Part shown: positions 54,173 through 63,542 of the stretch, one piece after another
Position numbering within the stretch: position 1 is the stretch's first letter
How the letters are laid out: every line of letters begins with the position of its first letter
Translations under genes and position numbers: made by a program
Assembly: GCA_027486585.1 (NCBI GenBank)
Contig: JAIXOU010000055.1
Coordinates: 62,001 to 126,000 of the forward strand
Origin: Verrucomicrobiaceae bacterium
Lineage (GTDB): Bacteria > Verrucomicrobiota > Verrucomicrobiia > Verrucomicrobiales > Verrucomicrobiaceae
Length of the DNA stretch: 64,000 bases
Direction: 5' to 3'
Notes under the pieces: generated by a model
What the model was told of the DNA's origin: nothing
The model's input: only the letters and a program-made list of their open reading frames with translations
The model's database searches: none

Positions 54173-56542
54173 ATGCTCACTCCACTAGACCTGAAACTGT
54201 TCCGCGATCTTGGTCGCATGAAGGGGCAGGTGGTGGCGGTGGGGTTGGTGATGGCTTGTGGTCTGGCCATGATGATCATGACGCGGAGTCTGATCCTCAC
54301 TCTGGAAGGCACCCGCGATGCCTATTATCAGACCTACCGGATGGCGGATATTTTTGGGTCGCTGAAACGGGCACCGTGGTCGCTGAAAGAACGCATGTCG
54401 GAGGTTCCTGGTGTAGCTGCGGTAGAAACGCGGGTGGTTCTGGATGCGGTGCTGGATCTGCCTGGTGTAGAGGCCACTTGCACGGGGCATCTGGTCTCTC
54501 TGCCTGAGGATGGGGAGATGCCGGTAATCAATCAGATTTTTTTGCGCACGGGTCGCTTGCCTCGTCCAGGGGCACGGCGTGAGGCGATCGCTAGTGAGGC
54601 CTTTGCTCTGGCGCATGGGCTGCGGCCCGGAGATACAGTGACGGCCATCATCAATGGTAGGCGCGATACTTTGGAGATCACGGGGATCGGTCTGTCACCT
54701 GAGTTTGTCTTTGAAGCACGCGCTGGTGAGACGCTGCCTGACAATAAGCGCTTTGGTGTCTTTTGGATGAATTATCGCTCCCTTGCCGTGGCCTATAACA
54801 TGGACGGGGCTTTCAATGATTTCTGCATTGATCTGTCCCCTGGTGCCGAGGCTGGGCCTGTGATTCAGGAGTTGGATCGGTTGCTCAGTCGGTATGGTGC
54901 TGGTGGGGCTTTTACACGCAGAGATCACGCCAGTGCTGCGCGGCTGGATGATGAGTTGAGGGTGCTGAATGCGCTGTCCATGGTGTATCCGGTCGTATTC
55001 CTGAGTGTGGCGGCTTTCATGGTGAACTCGGTTTTGGCACGATTGGTTAGGCTGCAAAGAGAGCAGATCGCGCAATTGAAGGCGCTAGGGTATTCGTCCT
55101 GGCAGGTGGGGCGGCATTACCTGAGCTTTGCCATGGTGATCGTCGGGGTGGGTTCCACGCTGGGTGGCATCGGTGGTCGCTTCATGGGCGGTGGACTGAT
55201 CTCCATGTATGAACTGTTTTTCCGCTTCCCTGAGCTGCGCTTCATCATGGATTGGAGTGCGGTGGGTATCGCCCTCGTGGTGAGTGCGGGTGCCTCCTTC
55301 CTGGGCGTGCTGAGTGTGGTCTGGATGGCGGTGAAACTGCCGCCTGCTGAGGCGATGCGGCCAGAGCCACCGACGGATTTTAAACCGAGCCTGCTGGAGC
55401 GTATCGGCCTGACATGCTGGTTCACCCCGACCTTCCGCATGGCACTGAGAAACATCGAACGCCGTCCATGGCAGTCCGTTTTCACCATGGCAGGGTTGGC
55501 TTTGGCTACGGGCTTGATGGTTCTGCCAGGGTCCATGCAGGACAGCATCGACCACTTACTGACCTATCAGTGGAATGATGTGCAGCGCCAGGACGTGATC
55601 GCTTTTCTGATTGAACCAAGCTCTGGAGAGGCGTTGCATGATCTGGAGCACCTCCCTGGTGTGACTTATGCTGAGCCGATCCGCTCTGTGCAGGCGAGGA
55701 TACGCTTTGGTCATCATGTGCGGAAGCTGGCGATCACGGGACTGCCGAAGAATAGTCGATTGAATCGTTTGTTAGATATTCAGGGGCGTCGGATCGATCT
55801 GCCGGAGGAGGGGCTCATCATGTCGGATAAATTGGCTGAGGTGCTGGGTGCCAGATTGGGGGAAGAGGTGCAGGTTTCTGTGTTGGAGGCGCAGCGACCG
55901 CAGTTAAACGTGGCCATTCGTGGACTGATGCAGGACTTTACCGGAGTGTCTGCCTACATGGATCTGGATGCGCTCCGCCGCCTGATGCGTGAGGGGCCGT
56001 CGATCAATGGAGCTTATCTGAGTGTGGATAATGCGCACTGGTCTGAGTTCACGCAAAAGGTGAAGAAGACGCCGCGCATTGCTGTGACCATTGTTAAAAA
56101 AGATCAGCTGGAGGCCTTCCGCAGCACCACGGGTGAGAGTATCGGCATCATTCGCCGTCTATATTTGGTGCTTGCCGTGATTGTGGCCTTTGGAGTCGTT
56201 TATAACAGTGCCCGAATCGCTCTCAGTGAGCGCAGTCGTGATTTAGCGACTCTGCGTGTCATTGGTTTTACCCAGCGGGAGGTCAGTGGTGTATTGTTGG
56301 GCGAACTGACATTGCTTGTGCTCGCAGCACTACCATTGGGCCTGTTGTTTGGCCGCGCTTTGGCTACCTTTATCATCAGTGCGATCAGTACGGAAACAGT
56401 GCGTCTTCCACTCGTGATTAGTGGTCGCACCTTCAGTGTCGCCGTTTTGGTTGTTCTAACCGCTGCAGGAGCTTGCTTTTGGGTCGTTAGCCGGATGCTT
56501 AGCAAGCTCGACATGGTCGGCGTGCTGAAGGCGCGGGAGTGA
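54173..56542 (+). CDS. FtsX/MacB-type ABC transporter permease, duplicated core
   Basis: A 789-residue permease. A cytosolic N-terminus with LFRDLGRMKGQVVAVG leads into a membrane helix, then a large extracytoplasmic domain (about 50-250), three helices of the first FtsX domain (about 262-390; the segment QLKALGYSSWQVGRHY is the typical coupling loop), a second N-terminal-like unit (MALRNIERRPWQSV), a second extracytoplasmic domain, and the second FtsX domain with the coupling loop ATLRVIGFTQREVSGVLLGE. The end KLDMVGVLKARE is typical. Such permeases move lipoproteins or peptides, or drive mechanotransmission. No ATPase gene is adjacent; it may lie elsewhere. Confidence 0.9.
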   Translation: MLTPLDLKLFRDLGRMKGQVVAVGLVMACGLAMMIMTRSLILTLEGTRDAYYQTYRMADIFGSLKRAPWSLKERMSEVPGVAAVETRVVLDAVLDLPGVEATCTGHLVSLPEDGEMPVINQIFLRTGRLPRPGARREAIASEAFALAHGLRPGDTVTAIINGRRDTLEITGIGLSPEFVFEARAGETLPDNKRFGVFWMNYRSLAVAYNMDGAFNDFCIDLSPGAEAGPVIQELDRLLSRYGAGGAFTRRDHASAARLDDELRVLNALSMVYPVVFLSVAAFMVNSVLARLVRLQREQIAQLKALGYSSWQVGRHYLSFAMVIVGVGSTLGGIGGRFMGGGLISMYELFFRFPELRFIMDWSAVGIALVVSAGASFLGVLSVVWMAVKLPPAEAMRPEPPTDFKPSLLERIGLTCWFTPTFRMALRNIERRPWQSVFTMAGLALATGLMVLPGSMQDSIDHLLTYQWNDVQRQDVIAFLIEPSSGEALHDLEHLPGVTYAEPIRSVQARIRFGHHVRKLAITGLPKNSRLNRLLDIQGRRIDLPEEGLIMSDKLAEVLGARLGEEVQVSVLEAQRPQLNVAIRGLMQDFTGVSAYMDLDALRRLMREGPSINGAYLSVDNAHWSEFTQKVKKTPRIAVTIVKKDQLEAFRSTTGESIGIIRRLYLVLAVIVAFGVVYNSARIALSERSRDLATLRVIGFTQREVSGVLLGELTLLVLAALPLGLLFGRALATFIISAISTETVRLPLVISGRTFSVAVLVVLTAAGACFWVVSRMLSKLDMVGVLKARE

Positions 56543-56704
56543 CCAGACGAAGCCTGACCGTGCATCAAACAATGAATTTCTGCTTGGCAACGGTCCAAGC
56601 TTTAGCTAGAAAGAGGCGAACGACTGCAACAAATTCTCTTGGAAGCGAAGGGAAGAAAGGATTCTCAAGAGCCTTACTATCCATTGAGTCAAATTTACGC
56701 TATT

Positions 56705-56735
56705 TTGACAAAATTCTCGAAATTCTTCATACGAT
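56705..56735 (+). promoter_or_regulatory. Candidate promoter of the Ig-repeat surface protein gene
   Basis: A perfect -35 TTGACA (56705-56710) is followed by CATACG at 17 bp or TACGAT (56730-56735) at 19 bp. It lies in an AT-rich stretch between the permease and the next gene, 45-75 bp before the ATG. Confidence 0.4.
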
Positions 56736-56778
56736 CTTCACATGCGCTTGTCATAGTCATGCCAGTTCCCCCCTTTTT

Positions 56779-59616
56779 ATGAAACGCCTGTTTACTCTCG
56801 CCGCAGCCATCGTCACTCTCGTGATGCCTTTATCGGCGGCGACCGTCAACTGGTCCGCAAGCATTAACCACGGCCTCAGTCTGGCAAATGGCAGTGAGGT
56901 TCCTGTAGGATCTTTGGTACGCATCGGCTGGTTTAAAAATGTTAGCACAGGCGCTCAGCTCTCCGATTCTGAAATTCAATCTTTGGCGAGCAATCCCAAC
57001 AACCTTGAGGCAAGCTTCATCGAGGCGGCCTCCAGTACGGTTGGCAACGGACTCAATGGCAGTCTGGCAGGTCATTTTTCCGCAGCTAGCTCTCCCGATA
57101 CGGGTAGCACGGGCTTGGATTTAGCTGGCAAACAAATGTTTCTTTGGATTCTGAATGCGGCAACCGTCAGTGCGGCTAGTCAACAGGCGATTCTCTCTTG
57201 GAACATCACGGACACAACGACCAAACCCGACAATACGCCTGATACACCAGGCGCACGCTGGAAGTTCCCTGTTCAGAACCCGCCAGGCGACACAACGATC
57301 GATCTGACTGATCTCACTACTGGTACGAGTTCATTGGCCGCAGGAGCGATTGTCATTGTCGGAACCTTCCCGACTGGCACTTCAGCCACGACTTCCACCT
57401 CTAACTTTGGCCTTGTCGAGATAACCAATGTACCCTCCATCACCACAATTTTACCAGGAGGCGTGCTTTCCACTTCCTACAGCCAGAGCCTTACAGCAAC
57501 AGGCGGCACGGGACCATACTCTTGGAGTGTCAGCGCTGGTGCTCTGCCTGACGGTCTTACTTTAAGCAATGCAGGGCTTTTATCTGGGACACCAACAAGT
57601 GCTGGCACCTTTAATTTCACCATTCAGGCGCAGGATTCACTGCTCGTGAATGGCACGCGTAGCTACACCTTCATCGTCGCTAGCACAGCCCTAGCCATCA
57701 CGACTAGCGCCACGCTACCCGGAGGCACTCAGGGGGCGGCCTATTCACAAGCGCTGTCAGGCAGCGGCGGCACCTCAGGCTATATCTGGAGTGTGCTCAG
57801 TGGATCGCTACCTGGTGGATTATCGCTTAGCAGCGCTGGTCTGCTCAGCGGCACTCCGACTGCGGCTAGCAATGCTAGCTTCACCGTGCGTCTTGCCGAC
57901 AGTGGTGGCCTGACAATCACACTTGCCTGCACCCTGCAAATTCAGGCTAATCCGATTGTCATTCAAAATGCGGCTACCCTGCCAGATGCGGTCGTCGGCA
58001 TCGACATTGGCCAAAGCTTCACCGCCGCTGGAGGCACGGCACCATACACCTGGTCCATTGCCACAGGCAACTTACCCACAGGCATTGTGCTCGGCACGTC
58101 GGGTGTGCTCACAGGAAAACCAACGACCGCAGGCACCTCCACTTTTACGGTCCGGGTGACGGATGCAGCCAATCTGGTGCTAACCAAAGACATGACAATC
58201 ACCGTGCAATCCACCTTGGCCCTGTCAATTGTGACTCCGCCAAACTTTGCCAATACCACGGTCAGTGCCAGTTTCAGCCACACGCTCAGTGCTAGTAACT
58301 ATCCAAAGAGTTTCACCGTCAGCGGATTGCCGGCAGGCCTCGCCTTAGACACGACCAAGCGCATCATTCAAGGCAAACCCACAACGCCCGGCACTTACAC
58401 CGTCCGTATCAGCGCCACCAACGCCAAAGGCACTGGGGCGACCATCAGCGCCACACTCAGAGTGCAAGCCCTGACGACTAATGCTGTCGGCTCCTTCATT
58501 GGCATCCTTGCACGAGAAAACTTCGTTACGGCTGGGCTTGGTGGCCGCATTGACCTGACCACCACCACGACCGGAAGTTTCACGGCTAAAGTCCTGATTG
58601 GCACTACAACCTACTCAAAGACGAGCAGCCTAACCACAGCTCTCAATACTTTCCCTCAAGTCATCACCACGATCTCGCGCGGGACCAAGCTTCCTGAATT
58701 GCGTCTGGCTTTGACGATCAATACCACGACCAACACCTTTACTGGAACCATCTCTACAACGGTCAGCTCGATCTCCCGAGATACTGCCGTTGATGGCTGG
58801 CGGCAGACCTGGAACAGCAGTAACAATCCAGCCTCCAACCAAGCGGGTTATTACACTGCAGGACTGGATCTTTCCGCCAGCAACACCCAAGTCATCACTG
58901 GCAACAACATTCCTCAAGGCACGGGTTATGTGTCCTTAATTGTCGGTGTCGATGGCAAAGTCACTGTTAGTGGAAAAACATCTGACAATAACAGCATCAC
59001 CACCGCTGGCTTCATCGGACCGAATGGACAGATAGCTGTACATCAGTCTCTCTACACGAACCTTGGGTCCGTCGTCGGTAAGCTGACCTTGGCGACTGAT
59101 CCAGACGGACTCTTTTATGAAAACGTGATCACTGGTCTTCTAAGCTGGACCAAACCACTCAATACAAAAACAGTCACTTATGCCGATGGATTCACCGATC
59201 TGAGGCTGGATGCCTATGGCAAATACATGTCAGCTAACACTAAAGGTGTCGTGCTCGGCCTGCCTGACACAGGCACCTTTGCCCTGAACTTCAGCGATGC
59301 CGGCCTGTTACTGGCTGCACAGAATCCTTCTGTCACCAATGCCAACTTCACAGAAGCCCTGAAGGCAGTGCTGCCAACGAACTCTACAAAAACCACATTA
59401 ACGATCACCACAACGACCGGAGTCGTAACAGGCGGATTCTCCTTGTTGGATGTCAAACTTTCCAGATCCTCTAAATTCTACGGCATGATCATTCGCAGCC
59501 CTTCTGGCACGACACGCGCGATGGGTTACTTTTTACTCAAACAGATCCCGCTAGCGCAGCAAACGGCAGCCAAGGCTCCCGAGCTTTCTGGCCAAATGAT
59601 CATTGACGACCTTTAA
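56779..59616 (+). CDS. Secreted protein with multiple putative-Ig (He_PIG-like) repeats
   Basis: A 945-residue exported protein (signal MKRLFTLAAAIVTLVMPLSA). After an N-terminal ~190-residue beta domain come four He_PIG-type Ig-like repeats (about 215-560), each with a GG(T/S).PY.WS core and a LPxGLxLxxxGxLxGxP turn, then a shorter one ending QGKPTTPGTYTVRISATN. The last ~375 residues form a distinct beta domain (GSFIGILARENFVTAGLGGR) found in verrucomicrobial surface proteins, as I recall. An adhesin or extracellular-matrix role is likely. A candidate TTGACA promoter lies upstream, and the next secreted gene follows after 12 bp, so both are probably co-transcribed. Confidence 0.82.
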   Translation: MKRLFTLAAAIVTLVMPLSAATVNWSASINHGLSLANGSEVPVGSLVRIGWFKNVSTGAQLSDSEIQSLASNPNNLEASFIEAASSTVGNGLNGSLAGHFSAASSPDTGSTGLDLAGKQMFLWILNAATVSAASQQAILSWNITDTTTKPDNTPDTPGARWKFPVQNPPGDTTIDLTDLTTGTSSLAAGAIVIVGTFPTGTSATTSTSNFGLVEITNVPSITTILPGGVLSTSYSQSLTATGGTGPYSWSVSAGALPDGLTLSNAGLLSGTPTSAGTFNFTIQAQDSLLVNGTRSYTFIVASTALAITTSATLPGGTQGAAYSQALSGSGGTSGYIWSVLSGSLPGGLSLSSAGLLSGTPTAASNASFTVRLADSGGLTITLACTLQIQANPIVIQNAATLPDAVVGIDIGQSFTAAGGTAPYTWSIATGNLPTGIVLGTSGVLTGKPTTAGTSTFTVRVTDAANLVLTKDMTITVQSTLALSIVTPPNFANTTVSASFSHTLSASNYPKSFTVSGLPAGLALDTTKRIIQGKPTTPGTYTVRISATNAKGTGATISATLRVQALTTNAVGSFIGILARENFVTAGLGGRIDLTTTTTGSFTAKVLIGTTTYSKTSSLTTALNTFPQVITTISRGTKLPELRLALTINTTTNTFTGTISTTVSSISRDTAVDGWRQTWNSSNNPASNQAGYYTAGLDLSASNTQVITGNNIPQGTGYVSLIVGVDGKVTVSGKTSDNNSITTAGFIGPNGQIAVHQSLYTNLGSVVGKLTLATDPDGLFYENVITGLLSWTKPLNTKTVTYADGFTDLRLDAYGKYMSANTKGVVLGLPDTGTFALNFSDAGLLLAAQNPSVTNANFTEALKAVLPTNSTKTTLTITTTTGVVTGGFSLLDVKLSRSSKFYGMIIRSPSGTTRAMGYFLLKQIPLAQQTAAKAPELSGQMIIDDL

Positions 59617-59628
59617 CACGCTGCCCCC

Positions 59629-60666
59629 ATGATCTCATTCCACACACGACTGCTGATTCAAGCACTGTTTTTATCGGGCCTCGTCCAGGCACAGGTCTCC
59701 AGCACCAGTAACATCGTCGGCTTCACCACTGTGCCGATCGAAGGCAATCCTACAGGCACGCGATTAAATTTAAACTCACTCTCCCTGACGACCAATATCG
59801 ACTACCAAAGTGCAGCCACGGGCCTTGGAACCAATACCATCATCGACAGCACAGGCTCCTGGGTAGAGGATGCCTTCAATGGCAGCAACGGCGTCTATTA
59901 TCTAGAAATCGTGACCAGCGGAGGATCTGCTACAGGCGCAGGAGCTGGCACCACCTATCGCATCAGCGATACAAGCATTGGGCCTGCAACCATCACCTTG
60001 AACGATAATCTAGCGGCTGGCATCAGTCTTCCCCTCACCTATCGAGTGCGGAAATACTGGACGCTGGCCAGTGTCTTCGGTGCCAGCAATTCAGCCGGGC
60101 TACAAGGCGGCACCAACAGTTCCGCAGATCAGGTGCTACTCTGGAATGGCAGTCGCCATCAGACTTTCTATTATCAGACAAGCGGCATCGGCGGTATAGG
60201 CTGGCGACAAACCGGCGACCAGTCCACAGATGCTGGAAGTACACTCATCGAGCCAACGGCAGGTGTGGTTATCAAACGCGGTCAATCCTCGACCCTGAAT
60301 GTGATCATCAGCGGTGCCCTTAAAACAGGGCAAACAGTCGTCACCGTCAGTCAAGGCTACAACTACGTCGGCAATCCTTTCGGAGCAGGCATGACACTGG
60401 CCAGCAGCGGACTTTACACAGGTGATAGCGCCACCGGATTAGCCGCAGGGACGGACGCCGCCAGCTCCGACCAAGTGCAACTCTGGAACGGCAGCACCTA
60501 CACCACTTATTACTATAACAACACCGCCGGCGGTTGGCGTAGTTCGACAGATGCAACGACAAACGCAAGCACGACAAGCATTCCCTACGGGTCTAGCTTC
60601 ATCGTCCGCAGACTAGGCAGCACCAGTTTCTCCTGGAAAATGCCACAGCATCCCTCTTCGCTATAA
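59629..60666 (+). CDS. Secreted verrucomicrobial repeat-type protein (LWNGS/TYYY family)
   Basis: A 345-residue exported protein (signal to about GLVQAQ). It contains two similar units built on Asp-Gln-Val-(Leu/Gln)-Leu-Trp-Asn-Gly-Ser, then TYYY or TFYY and GWR (residues about 160-200 and 275-305), each followed by an IxxxxSFxVRR or GVVIKRG strand. This resembles a lineage-limited secreted family common in Verrucomicrobia (I recall the label TIGR02597, not checked). Function unknown; surface or outer-membrane-associated. It follows the Ig-repeat gene by 12 bp. Confidence 0.8.
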   Translation: MISFHTRLLIQALFLSGLVQAQVSSTSNIVGFTTVPIEGNPTGTRLNLNSLSLTTNIDYQSAATGLGTNTIIDSTGSWVEDAFNGSNGVYYLEIVTSGGSATGAGAGTTYRISDTSIGPATITLNDNLAAGISLPLTYRVRKYWTLASVFGASNSAGLQGGTNSSADQVLLWNGSRHQTFYYQTSGIGGIGWRQTGDQSTDAGSTLIEPTAGVVIKRGQSSTLNVIISGALKTGQTVVTVSQGYNYVGNPFGAGMTLASSGLYTGDSATGLAAGTDAASSDQVQLWNGSTYTTYYYNNTAGGWRSSTDATTNASTTSIPYGSSFIVRRLGSTSFSWKMPQHPSSL

Positions 60667-60687
60667 AAAGAACACAGTGGCAATGCA

Positions 60688-61803
60688 TCAGACATTGAAA
60701 CGCCACTCGACGACGTCACCGTCGCGCATGACGTATTCTTTGCCTTCGATGCGTAGCTTTCCAGCCTCGCGGGCTTTGGCTTCAGATCCTAGCGTGGTGA
60801 GGTCGTCAAAGTGGACGATTTGCGCGGCAATGAAACCACGCTCAAAGTCACCATGAATCACACCAGCTGCCTGCGGGGCTTTCATGCCTTTCGTGATCGT
60901 CCATGCACGAGTTTCTTTTTCACCCGTAGTCAGATAAGTCTGAAGTCCGAGCAGTGAATACACACTCTTGATCAAAAGATTCACACCACTGTCATCGACA
61001 CCGAGATCGGCGAGGTACGCCTTGGCATCTTCTTCAGGCAGCTCACTCAATTCACTCTCGATAGCAGCACTGACAACGCAGGCGCTGGCAGCATGAGCGT
61101 GCTTCACATAATCACGAACTTTCGAAACATGCGGATGGTTGTCTGGATTCTTCGAGGCCGTAGCCAGTTCGTCTTCACCGACATTGCAGGCGTAGATGCA
61201 AGGCTTGCCACTGAGCAGGAAGAAGCTCTTCAAAAGCTTCTTTTCATCATCGTTGAGATCCAGCGTCACCGCTGGCTTCATGTCATCCAGATGCGGCAGC
61301 AGCTTTTCGCACAAAGCATGCTCAGCCTGAGCTTCTTTAATACCACGCTTAGCATCCTTTTCCGTGCGTGACTTGCGCTTCGTCACGCTGTCCATGTCAG
61401 CAAGAATGAGCTCGGTGTTGATCACTTCGATGTCGCGGATTGGATCCACAGTGCCATCCACATGGGTGATGTCCCCATTTTCAAAACAGCGCACCACATG
61501 CACGATGGAGTCTACCTCACGGATGTGGCTCAAGAATTTGTTGCCCAAACCTTCACCACGACTGGCACCTTTGACGAGACCGGCAATGTCCACGAACTCA
61601 ATCGCTGCGGGCACCAGCTTCTGGGAGCCGCTGAGCTTTGAGAGAACGGCCAACCGCTCATCAGGAACGACCACCACGCCCTGATTAGGCTCGATGGTGC
61701 AAAAAGGATAATTAGCCGCCTCCGCCTTGCGAGTGCGAGTGACAGCATTGAAGAGAGTTGATTTGCCTACGTTTGGGAGGCCGACGATTCCAGCTTGGAG
61801 CAT
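60688..61803 (-). CDS. ychF: YchF/OLA1-family P-loop ATPase
   Basis: A 371-residue universal Obg-related protein binding ribosomes. G1 GLPNVGKST (8-16), G3 VDIAGLVKGASRGEGLGN, and G4 as NVGE in place of NKxD, the YchF hallmark that shifts preference to ATP. The helical arm and the C-terminal TGS domain (TAGVIHGDFERGFI, REAGKLRIEGKEYVMRDGDV) are complete. The ATG at 61803 (MLQAGIVGLP) is the family start; the 17 codons upstream are unconserved. It is convergent with the secreted gene pair and divergent from the rhodanese-YceI gene. Confidence 0.96.
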   Translation of the reverse strand: MLQAGIVGLPNVGKSTLFNAVTRTRKAEAANYPFCTIEPNQGVVVVPDERLAVLSKLSGSQKLVPAAIEFVDIAGLVKGASRGEGLGNKFLSHIREVDSIVHVVRCFENGDITHVDGTVDPIRDIEVINTELILADMDSVTKRKSRTEKDAKRGIKEAQAEHALCEKLLPHLDDMKPAVTLDLNDDEKKLLKSFFLLSGKPCIYACNVGEDELATASKNPDNHPHVSKVRDYVKHAHAASACVVSAAIESELSELPEEDAKAYLADLGVDDSGVNLLIKSVYSLLGLQTYLTTGEKETRAWTITKGMKAPQAAGVIHGDFERGFIAAQIVHFDDLTTLGSEAKAREAGKLRIEGKEYVMRDGDVVEWRFNV

Positions 61804-61926
61804 AAGGGGGACGAGAATAGCGGTGCATTGGCCATCTGCGAACGAAAAGTGCACGGCAAATTCACCAAACTTGTATTGGTCAGCTGTTGAAAACGGCGTT
61901 CTTTGGGATGTTACCTATCGTTTAAC

Positions 61927-62829
61927 ATGAAAACCATCACTGCCACTGAGGCTCTAGCCCTTACCGCAAAGGCTGTCTTTATTCATGTCCTTCCCGAGGA
62001 ACATTATGCTGAGCAGCATCTGCCCAAGGCCATCAACGCCTGTGTTTATGAGATGGCTTTTCTTTCCAAGGTCGCCGAACTGGTTCCCGAGCAAAGCACA
62101 GAAATCGTTGTCTATGGCGCGGGTGCACCCTCTTTGGACTCAGCCGCCGCCGCTGAAAAGCTCGTCAAAGCAGGCTACACAAATGTTAGCGATCTTCGCG
62201 GCGGGATCACCGAATGGTTGAAAAATGGCGGCAAGGTCGAAGGAATAGGCCACATCAATAGCACCGCTGAATCAGATGGCGTGTATGCGCTAGACGTCGA
62301 GACAAGCACCGTCCGCTGGACAGGCCGAAACCTTTTCAATCATCATCACGGCAGCATGAAATTAGCCAAAGGCGAAATCAAAGTCCAAAACGGTGGATTG
62401 AAAGCCGCCAGTTTCACCCTGGATATGAATCACATCACCTGTGACGACCTCACTGACAGTGCTTACAATGGCATGCTGATCCATCATCTTCGTGACGAAG
62501 ACTTCTTTGCCGTAGATCGTTTCCCAACGGCGGAATTCATCTGCGATACAGCCGAACCACTGGCCAACGCCACCCTTGGCACCCCCAATTACCTGTTACA
62601 CGGAAGGCTAACATTGCGCGGTGTGACTCAGCCCCTCAGCTTTCCCGCCGTCATTGCAGCAGCAGATCACGACCATCTGACAGGCCAGGCGCAGTTTGAA
62701 ATCGACCGAACTCAATTCGGCAGTCAATATGGCTCAGGCAGACTTTTTGCCTTTCTCGGCAAACATGTCGTCAATGATCACATCCACCTTCATATCAAAA
62801 TCCAAGCCACTCGCTCAGCTGAAGCGTAA
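61927..62829 (+). CDS. Rhodanese-like plus YceI-domain fusion, catalytic Cys missing
   Basis: A 300-residue protein lacking a signal peptide. Residues 1-105 form a rhodanese domain (HVLPEEHYAEQHLPKAINA, SDLRGGITEWL), but the loop where the catalytic Cys sits reads VVYGAGAPSLDS instead of VVYC.SG.RS, so sulfur transfer is not expected. Residues ~118-300 are a YceI lipocalin-like domain (STVRWTGRNLF, ITCDDLTDS, FPTAEFICDT, LTLRGVTQPLSFP), which binds isoprenoid-like lipids or quinones. The fusion looks like a sensor or carrier of a hydrophobic compound in the cytosol. The nitroreductase gene follows after 15 bp, implying an operon. Confidence 0.88.
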   Translation: MKTITATEALALTAKAVFIHVLPEEHYAEQHLPKAINACVYEMAFLSKVAELVPEQSTEIVVYGAGAPSLDSAAAAEKLVKAGYTNVSDLRGGITEWLKNGGKVEGIGHINSTAESDGVYALDVETSTVRWTGRNLFNHHHGSMKLAKGEIKVQNGGLKAASFTLDMNHITCDDLTDSAYNGMLIHHLRDEDFFAVDRFPTAEFICDTAEPLANATLGTPNYLLHGRLTLRGVTQPLSFPAVIAAADHDHLTGQAQFEIDRTQFGSQYGSGRLFAFLGKHVVNDHIHLHIKIQATRSAEA

Positions 62830-62844
62830 AAGCACTACTTTCCC

Positions 62845-63447
62845 ATGAATACCCTCGAAACCATCCAAGCCCGCCGCGCTATCAAGCACTATGATGCTGC
62901 TCATCAAATGACCGAAGCAGAGATCCGCCAACTACTCGAAGCGGCCATGCAGGCACCCACAGCCTTTAATATCCAACACTGGCGTTTCGTCGCCGTCACC
63001 GATCCAGAGATCAGAAAGCAAATCCGCGCCAATGCTTGGGATCAAGCCCAGGTCACTGATGCATCCCTACTCGTCGTCTTATGCGCAGACAAAGACGCCT
63101 GGAAAAAAGAGCCAGGCCGCTACTGGAAAAATGCTCCACAGCCAGTTCAGGACTTCCTCGTCCCAGCCATCGGCCCCTACTATGAAGGCAAAGAGCAAGT
63201 GCAGCGGGACGAATGCATGCGGTCCTGTGGCCTTGCTGGCATGACCCTCATGCTTGCAGCCAAAGCCATGGGCTACGACTCCTGTCCCATGGACGGTTTC
63301 GATTTCGACGCTGTGGCCAAAATCATCAAGCTACCCGACGATCACGTCATCTCCTTCATGATCGCTGTGGGTAAAGGTACTCAGCCAGCTTGGCCAAAAC
63401 CAGGTCAACTCGCTTACGAAGAAGTGGTGATTCAGAACACTTTTTGA
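62845..63447 (+). CDS. Nitroreductase-family FMN oxidoreductase
   Basis: A 200-residue flavoenzyme. FMN-binding elements: ARRAIKHYD near the start, the APTAFNIQHWRF motif near residue 38-49, and AAKAMGYDSCPMDGFD and ISFMIAVGKG in the second half. It has the length of small NfnB/NfsB-like or NAD(P)H-quinone-type nitroreductases. The electron acceptor is unknown. Together with the YceI-like fusion upstream and the NADH dehydrogenase downstream, three successive genes have possible redox/quinone links. Confidence 0.9.
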   Translation: MNTLETIQARRAIKHYDAAHQMTEAEIRQLLEAAMQAPTAFNIQHWRFVAVTDPEIRKQIRANAWDQAQVTDASLLVVLCADKDAWKKEPGRYWKNAPQPVQDFLVPAIGPYYEGKEQVQRDECMRSCGLAGMTLMLAAKAMGYDSCPMDGFDFDAVAKIIKLPDDHVISFMIAVGKGTQPAWPKPGQLAYEEVVIQNTF

Positions 63448-63510
63448 GGACACCCACCAGGATCGCGCCACCAACGGCACTTTCCGACAATCATGGCCCG
63501 TTGCCTGCGT

Positions 63511-63542
63511 CTGTCATGAGTTTTTAGCCAAACTCATGACAG
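63511..63542. promoter_or_regulatory. Perfect 13-bp hairpin covering the NADH dehydrogenase start codon
   Basis: CTGTCATGAGTTT (63511-63523) and AAACTCATGACAG (63530-63542) are exact reverse complements around a 6-nt loop TTAGCC. The right arm holds the ATG at 63536-63538, and no Shine-Dalgarno is free outside the hairpin. Either the mRNA hairpin hides the start, or the DNA palindrome is an operator. Confidence 0.65.
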
